Source: Dicaeum eximium (taxonomy: Eukaryota > Chordata > Aves > Passeriformes > Dicaeidae). From it: a DNA stretch of 64,000 nucleotides. Shown here one piece after another: positions 38,913 through 50,980 of the stretch. The notes below the pieces were generated by a model that saw only the letters and a list, made by a program, of their open reading frames with translations, did no database searches and had not been told where the DNA came from. Position numbers and translations under genes: made by a program. Numbering within the stretch: position 1 is the first letter of the stretch; each line of letters begins with the position of its first letter. Location of the stretch: the NCBI GenBank assembly GCA_013396995.1, contig VWZP01001727.1, positions 1 to 64,000 on the forward strand. Direction: 5' to 3'.

Positions 38913-40030
38913 ACAAGTTTACATGAACTGTAGTTGTACCTTTGAACTTCAGTGTAAGTATAAGAAATTAGCTGAGGTGACATGCACAGCCAAGGCACCC
39001 CTTGGTGCTGCTGGTGACACTGCTGGGACATCTGTCCTCTGCAGCACATGCATCCCTACAGAGATGCCTTTGTCCCCCTCTTTCTGACCTGAATCTCTCA
39101 TGTCACACCTCCTGGGGCACAACAAGGAACCTGGCCAGATGTTTCTATTTCCTCATATTCACAGCTTTGATTGCATTAGACTAGACAGGATTTCTCCACT
39201 GGCACTACCCGGGGGTAATGTGAAATGAGTTATGAACATTATCCACTCTGTGGTGTACGTATCTGATGCCAAGGAAACCTTAATGGGGTCAAGTGGAATT
39301 TCATGCTTGGAGAAGCTCATATGTTTGGACATGACCCAACTTCAGAAAATTAGATGCTTTTATGTCAGTAAAAAGACTTTGGAGATGTAGTTCCTAGTAG
39401 AAAGTGACTGCTGTGTGAGGAAGTCTGGTATAACCCGTCCCGAAGGGGAGTCCTGCCCATGGAGGCAGCTTTTTGTCATTTACATCACAAACTGTTTGGC
39501 ACATTAAATTGCTCTTATTCTTTCCAAAAGACTGACTACAGCAGCCTAGCATGTTTTGTTTATTAATTGAAATGGATAACTTGATCTACAAAGGAAAGAA
39601 ATGCAATATGAAGTTTTGCTTTTGAGCAGGTGGTAACCGTGACTTGGCTCTTCACATGATCTCAGCATTTCAGCGACTTAAGAGAGAGCAGAGGACACAT
39701 CATCTCTTCTTGGATGAAAAGCTGAAGTTGTGATAAAACTCTCTGAATTGCTGGGTAGCAGCATGGGTGAAGGCTCAGTTGTGCACCTAGCCCTTCCCAA
39801 GGCGCGTGCCTGCAGGCAGCCCCGGTGCCTGCTCTGGTTGAACACAGCACTGCTGCACCAGGAAGGGCTCCAGATGCCCTATTTAAACTCACAAGCACTT
39901 GATGCCTTTGAAATCTCCACCCTCAGTCAAACCAGACTGGCATTGTCTGAACCCAGCAGGTTCAGAAGAGACAGGGACAGGGGAGAGGGAGAACAGTCAC
40001 ATAGAAAGAGCAACCACATTTCTCATTTTG
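38913..40030. other. Unique non-coding DNA
   Basis: No gene is seen. Frames of 78 codons (minus) and 105 codons (plus) overlap around 39662-40047, with no recognised domain. A small CpG-bearing segment occurs near 39436 (AACCCGTCCCGAAGGGG). Confidence 0.5.
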
Positions 40031-40039
40031 TTGAGAAAT

Positions 40040-40660
40040 CAGACTAAAAATCATTAGCTAATTAAGATGATAATTTTTGCAGTCGAAACACAATATGTTG
40101 GTGTTGACTGCTATATGCATAATCAATAATAATATTTAACATTGCTGTAGCACTTTTTGTATGCAGCATGAACTGATTTAATCACTGACCAAGCAGTACA
40201 GAAGATAAAATTCTGATGTCTGCACAGCTTTTAGAAAATGACAAGGGAGACTTGCCTGATAAAGCCTGGACTAGAAGGAGTTAACACGGAGTGCACTCTT
40301 ATGATGAAAGAATGTGTAATTGTCTTAAGATAAAATATATTTATTTTCTTTTAAGCACAGTAGCTTGTCCAATATGCACTCCATTACATCTGCGTGCCAA
40401 AGATTTGATCCAAGCCCGCTCTACATTTATTAAGTTCGCTTTGTGTAAATTTGTGGATTTAATAACAGAGGAACTTTGGGAGCAGAGTGTCCAGCAATCC
40501 ATTTACTGCTGGCAGAGACCGGTTACCACATGCTTCAAAGAAAAGCACAAGAAACCCTTTGTAGACTTGTAGGGAACAGCCTGTTCAGAGAAAAAGCCCT
40601 AATTAGTTCAGAAGATGGCTTGTACCCTGAAGCACAGGAGGCATTCGACGGTAATTAAAT
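40040..40660. promoter_or_regulatory. Candidate conserved non-coding element, one of the strongest by appearance
   Basis: About 600 bp of high-complexity sequence combines homeodomain-type cores (CATTAGCTAATTAAG near 40052, TGCATAATCAATAATAA near 40115, GATTTAATCAC near 40174) with scattered CpGs (ACACGGA, CTGCGTG, CCCGCTC, TTCGCT, ACCGGTTACC, TTCGACGG). It has no repeat signature. A 93-codon frame at 40291-40572 overlaps it but is not recognisable as protein. The mix of retained CpGs and TAAT cores is typical of ancient enhancers; conservation is inferred only. Confidence 0.38.
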
Positions 40661-43600
40661 ATAAAGAAAATTAGCATGTAGTTCATGAACCACACAAGCA
40701 AGACGACACAATGCCTGGTAGCACTGAAGTGAACTACTCTGGACGCCTAGAAATTAATACTTTTGTTATTAATGTGACCTTTTCCTCAGCCTCAATTCAA
40801 GTCTGCAAAAAAGGAGAAAGGTGAGAATTCAGGAGCAGCTGCAAGAGACACCAAGTCTTGCCAGTGACAAACATGGTGTGAGGAAGAGGCAGAAGCAGCA
40901 ACTGCTGCTCAACCTTGACCTGGCACCCAATGGCACAGGATGCAGGGAGCTTCCTTTGTGCCTGCTCTCACCCAAATCCTGTGGGAGACACACCAAACAG
41001 AGCACCAGATGGCTCCCACTTTGAAGAAAAAGGTGGAAAGGATTCCAAACAGCAGCTGAAGTTATTCAGGGAAAAAGAAAAAACAAACAAATGCACCACG
41101 AAGGAGGATATCAGCTAGAAAACATGCCAGACAGGCTGGATGGGTGCAGGGAATGGCAAGGAGAGATGTAGAGAAAAGCAGCTAAAATGTGAATTTCCTA
41201 CTCTACTCCAGTAAGGTCCTACTAGAAGCCTGAACAAAGAGACGTAGAAAGAGCCAGACATGCAGGACATGCCTGGCAAGCCAATTTTAAAAAAGCACTG
41301 AAAGGATGAGAGGTAAAATGATCTTGTCAGTATAATATGAGAGGTAAAGTGTGAGTGATACAGACCATGAGAATAACAATAGCATCTCAAGTGCAAATAG
41401 ATACTCCTCCCCACCAACATACGAGGCATTAGAGAGAAGCATCAGTGGATAAAAAAGGATGTGCAGAGTAAATTCAAAACTGTGTTAAGGACTGCAGTGC
41501 TTGCCAACAGACTCTACCAGCAGGGCATATCAGGTTGCTGGTTTTTCCCAGGCCAGGCTACATTTTGCAAGGATAGGACATACGTCTGGAGTGAGTGGGG
41601 AGGCTTGTATCTCTTCCACCTGCCTCAGCCTAGAAGAATCTTTCCTCTGGGGCTATAATGTCTCATCACAATGTGCCCACAAAGGTTTTGCTCTTCTCCC
41701 TATCGTGCCTGCACCAGAGGACCGTACACTTAATGCTATGAAACTTATCCCATTTCTATATTTCAGTGTGCACCATGACCTATTTCTGCTCATGTAATAG
41801 TCTAATCCTTGTCTCTATTGAAAGTATCTCCTAATTTTTATCATTATATCTGCTCAAGAACATTGATTTTTTTCAGCCCTGCTATTATTTTTCACATTGT
41901 ATATCAGTTCTCCTTTGGGAGTCTGTGAAATGCATCCTCCTACTGTCAGGTCTCCTGTTTTTCCTTTGCAATTAAACTTTTATGTTTTAGTTCCTTGGCA
42001 TTGCTTTCAGCCTGAGATGTGATTTCAGACCCTTTTTCCATGTGAGCATTTCTCTGGCATTTGACAAGGCATGGCCCCAGTGTCCCAGAACAAGCTCCAT
42101 AACCTCTGGGAGCAATCTCACTGAGTGACCATTCTTCCTGCTTCAGTGAGGAGCCCTGAAACTTTGGAAGAGGAAAGTTGAAATCTCAATATTTTTTACA
42201 GGAACACAATTCCTATGTAATTTCAATTTTCATCATTTATAAACCAAGCAACAAAGCCCAGGAGCAGTGGGGAGGCAGAGCAGGGTGACTACCTTGCCAG
42301 ACCTGGCAGACGGCTGTGTTCATGCTCCTGGTATCTGATACAACAAAGGCACACTCAGCTAATCCCTGCTGGCAGCTACCATTTCAGCTTCTGCTTCTAG
42401 TGGCAACACAAGGCAGCTAATATCCCTTTAAATGCCTGGGAGAGTCATGTGAAAAGAAATACAGACACCTAACTGGAAAAAAACACTACAGAGCCATAAA
42501 TCCCAAGTGAAATCAGGAAAGACCTAGCACAGTATTGCTGGCAAAAAAAAAGTGAATATATGTATAAATGGTGATGAGCTGCATGTTTACAGGCAATCAT
42601 CTTTAAGCAAGATATCTTTTGTCTTTAACAAACACACGCAGCTTTTTATATATGCCAATGCAGACAAACAAAGCAATCAATAATCCTGCTCAAACAGTAG
42701 ATACCAAGCCTGAAAATTTTTTCAGGAGTTTATCAAACTATAAATGTGGAAGCCATAATGCTGTATTAAAAAGCTATTCATAAATTAGGAATGACACAGA
42801 CAAGGCACTACAAGTGTAGAAAAAAGCAGAACCCACCTTAAGCATAAGAAGGCCAACATAATTATTTGCCTGTTATTCAGACTCTCTCTTACAGATGCTT
42901 ATTTGTCTGCACTCTCTGCAGGAAACCAAGGTCTGGCAGCTAGGAGTTAGAGCTTGTCTCAGTTCCTCCCTGCAGGTTTGGATGCAGACCCCACAGTCAG
43001 TTCCTATCAAACAGCTCCAACGTCTGGGGTACGTGGTCCAAAGGTAGCCTAGCCTAAGCCTTAACAAGAGCTGACCTCAGCTGCAGCTCACCTCATCCAT
43101 CTCCCACCTTGGTATTGGTCTGGGTGTTTTCAATCACAAGCTGGAGTCCCCAGAGTAATAGGATTTTCAAAAAGCCTGTTTCATTTAGAGCCACAAGACT
43201 GGTGAGAATGGAGTTCTCTTATGTGCAGAGCCTATGCTGACTCTCTTATGCCTCTTCCTGCAGGTCCATCCCAGGGCCAGCCTGCTGCTCTCCTTCCCAC
43301 TGCTCTGCCCAGGGCAGAGCTCTCCAGCCCAGGCAGGCTGGGGCAGAAGGTGGCACAAAGCCTTAGGGCTTTAACACCAACCCCAAGGCACAACCCTGCT
43401 TCTAATTCCTTCCTAACCCAAAAAAACAGTTTATATCAGTTTACATTTCCAAGGCTATCCTGGCAAGCAAAAGTGCCAGAAAGTTCCTTTTTTTTTTAAA
43501 TGAAAGCCTACTTTACATGTTTAGCTCCTCCAAAAAATGCAGCCTACACCATGTTTTGAGAGGCCCGAAGTCTAGCTCTGTGCAAGCGAGAGAAAAATGC

Positions 43601-44330
43601 AGAGTCTAAATCTTCCCAAAATACATGTTGAGTGTCTGTGATTACCAATGGAAATGTGCCATAACACGCATCAATCTAATTTTGGAAGAAAAATGTCCAA
43701 CTGGATGGCATACTGCTGATTTTTTTCCTCCTTCCCTGTGCTTCCCTGCAGACCCTGTCACCCCCTCCATCTCTGCCTGTCCGCAGCCATCAGAAGCCCT
43801 GGCTCCCTTAGGCTGAGCTTTGGCCACTCTGACAGGAGGCAGCCCTCCTGATTGGTGCTGCCCAATGGGGGTTCCTGATGAGATTTGCACACCACAGGAC
43901 TTTGGGCTTGCTTTTCTCTCCCTCTCCCCAACCACAGCTCTGCAAAATGTCCCAAGCCATTGTTGTCTGTTTCTGTCACTGTGCCATTAACCTAATTAGC
44001 AGTAGGAAACAAGAAATCAAGACAGTGTTTAGCATGCTGAATTTCCAAAATGATTTGCTGCAGCTTTTGTCTGTACACAACAAGAGGATGTCATAAGAAG
44101 AAAAAAGCTGAAAGTTTATCTAAATTAATCTCTTGGAATCAGAAATAAGAAACAAATACAAACACTCAATAGAAAGCCTTATTAATTTCTGTATTAGCCT
44201 TGATTTTAATTTTTTTGTGAGAAAAAGGTATTAACAATGTGTTAAACATTCAATATTTAAAATTTCAGCATTATGCAAACCTGTAGTTACATAGCAAAGA
44301 TATTAAAATATTAACACCTTGTAATTTTTT
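40661..44330. other. Unique non-coding DNA
   Basis: No gene is supported. Frames of 104 codons (41115-41429, minus) and 97-98 codons (41501-41797 plus; 43642-43935 minus) lack domains and are opposed by other frames. A 12-bp direct repeat ATGAGAGGTAAA occurs at 41306 and 41337. A GC-richer patch at 43250-43400 includes a small CCAGCC/GGCTGG inverted repeat. Confidence 0.5.
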
Positions 44331-44339
44331 TCTTTTTGA

Positions 44340-44760
44340 GGAGCTGGCCATGACTCTTTTAGCATGTATTTGCCCGGTTTATCAAATTTAACAATTGTAG
44401 TGTGTCTCTGGACTATAGGGCTAATGTAATTAAATCCTATTAACACATCAGGAATAAAATCCTTTAATAGGCACATGAGGCTTTGAGAGGCAGCTCATTC
44501 CTGAGCAGATTTAATATCCTTAAATTAAGCAAGTGTGAATGGGAGGATGAATCTTATTAAAAACTTAAATCTGATTATATTTGAAAATTATTGGTTTCTT
44601 AATGTAATAAATTATCCAATACAGACTAGAACAAATAATATATCCTAGCTTCACATAACTCCACTCTATAACAAGTGACAAACGAAATTAAGAATGACTG
44701 TGGGGCAAAAAGGAAGGTCTTTTTATAAAAGTCATTTTGCATAATGAAATACTTAAATCA
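44340..44760. promoter_or_regulatory. Candidate conserved non-coding element
   Basis: This AT-rich but non-repetitive block has recurrent homeodomain-type cores (GTAATTAAATCC, CTATTAACAC, CTTTAATAGG, GATTTAATATCC, TTAAATTAAGC, TTGGTTTCTTAATG) and an isolated CpG (GCCCGGTT near 44372). It closely resembles known classes of ultraconserved developmental enhancers in style. There is no open frame. It needs alignment to confirm. Confidence 0.36.
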
Positions 44761-45157
44761 TTTTAACAAACACTGGGGGAGGGGACGGAAGATATATATG
44801 CAGATGAGGGCACTAGAACAGGACTCATTTTTTCTTTTCAAAAAGGAAACTCAAAGACAGTCAGATTGGGTTTTTTTCCTCTAAAAATGCCATTCTGACG
44901 AATTTGTTGTAAATTTTGAAAAGAAAAGATGAAGCTTATGTTGGTGGGAGCTGATTCCTTTTCCAGAAGGCTAATGCAAATGTAAACCATCTGCCACACA
45001 TTCTGCTGATAAAGCTGTACTTCCGAACAATGGACCAACAGCACTGGAATACTAAAACATTAACTCAACACTAGGAAAAAGTTTTGAAAAAGATTATAAC
45101 TTCCATAAAATAGAGGTATTTTTACTGCCCCTTCATGCAAAGAGAAATTATTTATGG

Positions 45158-45196
45158 TAGATAGATAGCTAGATAGACAGATCTGTATATATACAC
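45158..45196. repeat. GATA/TA microsatellite
   Basis: Imperfect GATA tetranucleotides (TAGATAGATAGC, AGATAGACAGA) run into a TATATATA tract. It could be polymorphic. Confidence 0.8.
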
Positions 45197-46620
45197 ATTT
45201 TCTTATGTAACTTGTATGGGACATAAATCAGGAATATTGAGGAAGAAGCAAGGAAGTCCGTTAATGAAATCCTCTGCTAAGGTATAAATCACATTAAAAC
45301 ATTTATATAAACAGAAATACCTCGAAGTTTATAAGCAACATTGCTACTTTAAATGAAACCTGGAATTGCCACTAGTCCCTGAACACAATTAGGTCTCTTC
45401 CTCTCAACAGGGGGCATTTCAAATCCTTGGCAAGAAACAGCCAAGCAAGTAGTTGGACAACCAGTAGTCTGAGGTCTTTACTCAGGATGGTGGACACCAT
45501 CCAATCCCTAATAAATCCAGTGGAAAGTCCCAGTAGATTTTTAATCTGGTCCTATGTGATACATTTATGAATGGATAAACTGGGTATCTGAAAGCTTTAC
45601 TCTCGAATCAGAGTAACCAAAATGATTTACTGTGAATTCTTGCAAACAAAAATAGTTGACCTAAAGAAAACACCACAAAAATATCCTTATGGAGATAAAA
45701 AACTGCACAACTGATTAAACAATGTGCCCCAAAATGGCTTCTTAAACTACTTTGATGATGGTAGGCACCAATATAAGAATTTCTAGTGAAAGAATTTATG
45801 GTATTTCTATCATGTAATGCATTAGCTTAAGAGTGTTGCCCTATTTCAGCACAGTAAAATACTCTCAAGTGCATTTCAGGCTTAGCATAGGGCATCATAT
45901 ATGTATTCACCAGAGCAAATCTGGATATAAAGTAAGTTGATCTTAAATTGCTAACAATTTAACCAGAAACTTCAATATCCAGTGGTTCACCTATCTACGT
46001 TCATTATTCAGGCATCAAGATGGGGGCAGGAGGCCAAAACTGTATAATCACAAGTTAAAACTTCTTTAAAATGCAACACCATTAACGCAAGAAAATAGCA
46101 GATACCTATGTGTTGAATAGACAAAATAGGTTATTCTAGAATAAACAAAGAGTATAAAATAAACAACTCTCCTCCACCACCACTTTGGTAGCCAGAATTC
46201 ATTTCTCTTTAAATCTGAGGCAAAAAAATCCCAAGAGTTCTGGTTGTTTCTTAGATGGATGACAGATTTTGTTCTAATTAATCTAGAGCACTGTGTATAG
46301 AAACGACTGCAAAAGCAAACATGTCTATTAACAAAAAGCAGTGATTACTGCTTGGCATTTAGCCAGTAACTCTACATAAGCAATGAATTGATGCCTGCAA
46401 CTGTCTCAGTGCCATATGGGTTCTGCTGTAGCAATGAATTGGATCCAACGCAAGGTTAAGATGTGTCAAATTTAACTGGGGTTTAATTGATACTGGTAAA
46501 GAGGCTCTAAATAAAGAAACAGTGTGTGTGCTATTAGAAACAGGATGCATGTCAGCCTACATCCCCCAGCTTGTTGGCAACAAAACTATGCTTAGACATC
46601 CAAAGGAGTTTCCAAACTCC

Positions 46621-46697
46621 TTTTTTTTTTTTTTTTGCCTTTTTATCTTTCTTTTCCTTTTTTCTTTTTTGATTAAAAAACAAACAAACAAACAAAA
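46621..46697. repeat. Poly(T) followed by pyrimidine tract and CAAA repeats
   Basis: A T16 run (46621-46636) passes into a T-rich tract and then AAACAAACAAAC units. The T-rich and A-rich halves can pair imperfectly. There is no retroelement body recognisable beside it. Confidence 0.85.
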
Positions 46698-47818
46698 GAG
46701 TCAACAAAAACTTTAGGTTAACAGGTTTAGTAGCACTTAATTGGAATTGAAAGATGGAACACTGATCAGGTGGACAGTGTTATCAGTTCCTGGTTTTTAC
46801 ATATTACAAATCTCTTCACAGCAATACCAGTCATTTTGCCTGGCTGAAAATCCAAGCCAGTATTTCCATTCAGTTATGAAGAAATAACCCTAAACTACAC
46901 AAGTGGCAAGATTGCACAGCTTACTATGCAAGAGCTAGAAATGGTAATGTTACCTCCAAGAAGGATTCTCTTTTCTCGAACAGCAGCAGAATACTGTGTG
47001 ACCCCTAACGTGCCTCAGAAGTTACTCATTGTGTGTGATGATTATTGTTCTTCCACTGACAGCTGTGGGGCAATGAGCCTTTTATCCAAAGTGACAGACA
47101 CTCTGAGTGTAAAGACCTGAACTGCGCAGTGGGAGCGGATCAGCGCCCAGCCTGGGCAGCAAGGAGCTACTGAGAGTTATTCCCATCCATTTGGTGCTTG
47201 GAGTGAGCCAGAGCTGTGGGCTTCCTCAAACATCCACGCCTGGCTGGCTCCTGCTCTGTCAAGGACCCTGCTCCCTCCATGCTGCCAAATCTCACCCCAA
47301 GTGGCAGCACCATCCAAAAGAAACCCAGCACCAGTCACTTGCCAAGCCCCTTCCAGCTGGCTTTCAAAACACTGCAGCAGCCAGGCTGCATCCAGACCCT
47401 CCTCTGCTGTCGGGTCAGAGCTCCCACAGTGCCACTGTCCTCAGTGGCAAATGCTGATGTTTGTAACAGCCCCCCTCTGCAGACTTCAGGTGAGGAAAGG
47501 GGTAAAAGTGACACAGGAAGAGAAACAGAAACCAGTCTTTAGTTTGCAGCTTTCCATGGCAAGGAAGAAGATGGCAACGGGAACAAAATTCCTGAGTTTT
47601 TCAGTTTTCAACATTATCTAAATTCTCTGAAAATAAAGATGACTGTCCCTTCAAAACTCTTAAGTTTTTACACAATTAGACCCAAAGACAGTGCCTATAA
47701 ATATCCAAGGGGAAGGAACAAAAACCACCAAGCCAAACTCCTAGTAGTACCCAGTGGAAGCATGAGCAGCATCATGCACAAGCTGAAATACAATGAATTT
47801 CACTTAATCATAAAAAAA

Positions 47819-47867
47819 TTGGTTGGTTGGTGGGTTGGTTGGTGGGTTGGTTGGTTTGGGTTTTTTT
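47819..47867 (+). repeat. GGTTGGTTGGTG minisatellite (three 12-bp units), G-quadruplex-prone
   Basis: Two exact GGTTGGTTGGTG units and a third ending in TT fill 47821-47856, followed by TGGG and T7. The regular GG-TT-GG spacing is that of two-tetrad quadruplexes such as the thrombin-binding aptamer. It directly precedes a CR1 fragment. Confidence 0.88.
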
Positions 47868-47879
47868 ACAGTGGGAGTG

Positions 47880-48058
47880 ATCAAACATAAGAAGAGGTTG
47901 CCCAGAGAAGTTGTGGAGTCTCCACTCCTGGACATCTTTAAAACCTAGCTGGATGCAGTCTGGAGCAACCTGCTGTGGCTGTCCCTGTCCTGAGCAGGAG
48001 GCTGGACTGGATGGGCTCCAGACATCCCATCTCAACCACTCTATGATTTGGTGATTGT
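47880..48058 (+). mobile_element. CR1 LINE, 5'-truncated 3' end
   Basis: Clear CR1 phrases occur in order on the plus strand: AAGAGGTTGCCCAGAGAAGT, TGTGGAGTCTCCACTCCTGG, GCAACCTGCTGTGGCTGTCC, CTGAGCAGGAGGCTGGACT, GGATGGGCTCCAGACATCCC and CAACCACTCTATGATTTGG. It ends in the degenerate terminal repeat TATGATTTGGTGATTG. Only about 175 bp remain. It belongs to a different CR1 3'-end subtype from the copy at 13865, with a GGGCTCC rather than a GAGCTCA block. Confidence 0.93.
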
Positions 48059-48589
48059 GTAAATTAGCATCCCTTTTACAATGAGCCAAATGTCACCTTT
48101 CATGATACAAATTTTTAAAAAAATATAGAGAGAAAGATGATAAGTAAAAATATGGAATGAAGGTATTTTTAACCTGTCTTCCACCTGTTACATTTCCAAA
48201 GATGTATTACTTCCTTCTAACTGTTCCTCATGCTCCAGCAGTAGCAGCCCATAAATATATCTAGTTTCCTTAAAACTGCTTTGATTTACCCCCTTCAAAG
48301 AGAAAAAAGATAGAAACCACCCATGCTGAGATCCTCCTGTACTGATGCTGGCTCAACTACACCTATCTCCTGTATTCTAAATTTTTTTTTGGATTTAGGT
48401 CACTGCTATACCTCATGTTTGAGCAATACCTGGCCTAGTGAGATCCATGTTGTAAGTCAGGATTTCTAGGCATATCTCTATTAGCAATAAGAATTACTTC
48501 ATTCTAAGAACAACCTTGATATACTAATTTCTTAAATAATATCTTTGCTGCTTCTTCACAGACTAGTGTAATTCAAGTTATTGTTTACA
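48059..48589. other. Unique AT-rich non-coding DNA
   Basis: No gene or recognisable element is seen between the CR1 fragment and the next candidate regulatory block. Confidence 0.5.
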
Positions 48590-48940
48590 CCTAGTTTGGC
48601 ATTTATACATCCAATGGTATCAAGCTTTTATTTGGTAGCCTTTAGCTCTTTTATCTCAACATTGAGTTCTGATATTCTGTGACTATTTTGACAATTCTTT
48701 ATCATGAGGCTTTATTGTGCAACTAATTTATTTTTCATAATCATTTTGAGGCAATTTTGGCCCTTTTGCCAGCAGTGGAAAATGTTTTCTAGTAATTGTT
48801 ATAATTCCTTTTCACTTTGCTTTGCTGGCAATGTTCTAATCCTGTAGGTAGCTTTCTGCATTGTTTTTAACCCTGCAGGGCGTAATGACTGTGTGACATA
48901 TTCAGCAAAGGAACCATTTACTGTAAAAGGACATTGCTCC
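48590..48940. promoter_or_regulatory. Candidate conserved non-coding element
   Basis: A high-complexity block contains AACTAATTTATT, TTCATAATCATTTTG, TTTTGGCCCTTTTGCC, GTTATAATTCC and one CpG (AGGGCGTAATGAC near 48879). There are no repeats or open frames. It is judged by style only. Confidence 0.27.
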
Positions 48941-49985
48941 ATTACTTACATTAAGAAAAAAGAAAAAAAAAAGACAGGGAAATAGAGTAAAAACAACTGT
49001 ATCTCTACTGCTAATGTTTTATATTTGTCAGAAAGACATAACAGAATTGTGGTTCTCTGTATGCAGACAGTGAAGTCAATACTGTTCTACCAATAAATAC
49101 ATGACAAAGAAAAAAAAAGGTTGCTCATTGCTTATTAATGCCCAGTTATATCATGTGCTGTATATATTTCAAGCAAAATGCAAACCCTGGTCTCATGCAG
49201 CAAGGAACATAATGACAAAACAATTATTTACTACTGTATCTGTAATGCCTCACTGACTGTCTTGCCTGAAAAGTAGGAGCTTGATTTTCTTCCTCTCTGT
49301 CCTTTCAAACGCTGCCTGTGTCTGAGAGACAAGATTGCCATGTTACTTCCAATTCTCTAATACACAGCCTTGTACACTGGAAATCAGTATGGAACACTGC
49401 ACTCGCATCTCCCCTAACTTTTTACAGCCTTTAAATTGCCAGTCTTCTGACTACATTTCTTCAAACAATATTGCCATCTGACTGATATCAATCAAACACA
49501 TTGCCCTTTGATGTCAGAACTCACAGAGTCATCCCACTTGACTGAATTTTGATTACCTCTGTATTCACTCAAGTAATGTGCTGTTCTTCAAAAAATAAAG
49601 AAGCATAGCCACTGTGCATTTTTAATAAAAGGACTCTCGGCTCCTGTATTAGGGAAATAATGCCAAAAACATTAACTTTGAGATTCTAAGTTTTCATGCA
49701 TGTTTTGTTTCCTGAGTAGAGATGGATGTTTTATAGTTTAGTATGAAATGTTTAGGAGAAACATTTAGGGATTAAACTTCTAATATATGGCTTTCATCTG
49801 TTGTGGCTTGCAAATTTCCCACATCTCAATAGTCCTACAGTGCCAGTACAGAGGGGATGTGCACCCATCTATTTTCTTTTTGTTTTAATTTTAACCTGTT
49901 TTACATTAAAGCATGAATCAAAAGCAGAAGGCCTTGCTCAACAGGGAAGAAAAAAAACCAAACCAGATATTAGATTCCCTATTAT
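48941..49985. other. Unique AT-rich non-coding DNA
   Basis: No gene is seen; one 62-codon frame (49801-49989) has no domain. There are several short A-runs near 48955-48975 and 49110. Confidence 0.5.
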
Positions 49986-50019
49986 TTAAGTCAGGTGCAA
50001 AAAACTGCACCTGACTTAA
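49986..50019. repeat. Perfect 14-bp inverted repeat with six-base loop
   Basis: TTAAGTCAGGTGCA (49986-49999) is the exact reverse complement of TGCACCTGACTTAA (50006-50019); the loop is AAAAAC. A third, partial copy (GGTGCAGG) follows at once. The stem is much shorter than a microRNA precursor. Template switching during replication is a plausible origin. Confidence 0.95.
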
Positions 50020-50724
50020 GGTGCAGGCATAAAGGACAGGAGTCCCAAAAAACCCTGAAAACCACTGTCCATGATAACTGCTGTGTTTGGTATTTTTTTG
50101 TTTGATATTTAAGTTTTTCCGGAGCTTTTTTCTAACTCCTGCAGTACTCTCTTTCTCTGTGCTCTACTCTTTGCTTCAATGAACATACACCTTTCCATTC
50201 TGCTACACCCACCTCCATTCCTCCACACTGCCAGAAGGAAGGCAAGAATAGCAGACTTACGTCTGTAGGTCAGAAGAAGAAATCTCAGCAGAATTTCCTT
50301 TGCAAGCAGATATTTTTAAAGCTGTCCAAACAGAGAGAGCCATTGGACATCTTCCAACCTGAGCCTGATTGTATATATATAGTGTTTGACTCCTGAATAG
50401 GAAATAAAGACCTGTTCCAGACATGAGATCAAACACAGCCTAAGCATATTGAGGATAACTGTCTGCAGAGCAGTAGAGACCAGTGCAAGTCACTTTCTCC
50501 TTATATGTTAAAAGTGCTGAGAATCACTTTTGGGCAAGATTTACAACCTTAAGAAGGAGGCAGCCCAAGCCACCATCGGGTGGAAGTACTTCTCAAACTT
50601 GTGGGTAACACAACTAAAAAGATTACTTTCAAAAGACCCCTTCTAAGAAACAGGGCCTCAGGCTGCTAAAATTCAATTTTTTTCTATCAGAAAACATCTT
50701 TTGGTAGGAAATTAGTAGAGTTAC
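50020..50724. other. Unique non-coding DNA
   Basis: Nothing recognisable is seen: no open frame of note and no repeat signature. Confidence 0.5.
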
Positions 50725-50808
50725 AAAAAAAAAAAAAAAAAAAAAAAGAATAGAAATTAAAAACAAAACAAACAGAGAAACCCCCTCCCCAAACAACAAC
50801 AAAAAAGC
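50725..50808 (+). repeat. Poly(A) and A-rich tract
   Basis: A23 (50725-50747) is followed by A-rich sequence with C interruptions. No AATAAA lies in the 30 bp upstream and no gene-like body precedes it, so a processed-pseudogene tail is not supported. Confidence 0.85.
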
Positions 50809-50944
50809 CCTCTGTATCTTCCTAAGCTACCTAAACTTCCTTTATGGTCATTTATGTAAGTGAGTGGGCTGTAACTGTTCTCAGTTTGGTTATTGGTACA
50901 CCTGCAGTACAGTACTACTCAAGCATGCTGTGTAGACTCACTGA

Positions 50945-50980
50945 TAGCACAGTTATTAGCACAGAAATTAGCACAGTTTC
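50945..50980 (+). repeat. 12-bp tandem repeat, three units (TAGCACAG core)
   Basis: The units are TAGCACAGTTAT, TAGCACAGAAAT and TAGCACAGTTTC. The 8-bp core is exact in all three and the last four bases vary. It lies within overlapping chance frames (50844-51273), the longest 126 codons with no recognised domain. Confidence 0.85.

Larger units (their letters stand above)
44761..47818. other. Unique non-coding DNA
   Basis: No gene is supported. A GC-richer patch at 47120-47480 holds three overlapping plus-strand frames of 88-108 codons in different frames with no recognised domain. A TA/GATA tract (45158-45196) and a T/A-rich tract (46621-46697) are listed separately. Confidence 0.5.

Noticed and set aside
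49986..50019. microRNA precursor
   Set aside because: Total length 34 bases with a 14-bp stem is too short; no extended pairing outside the arms.
50725..50747. Processed-pseudogene poly(A) tail
   Set aside because: No AATAAA upstream, no gene-like body, no target duplication seen.
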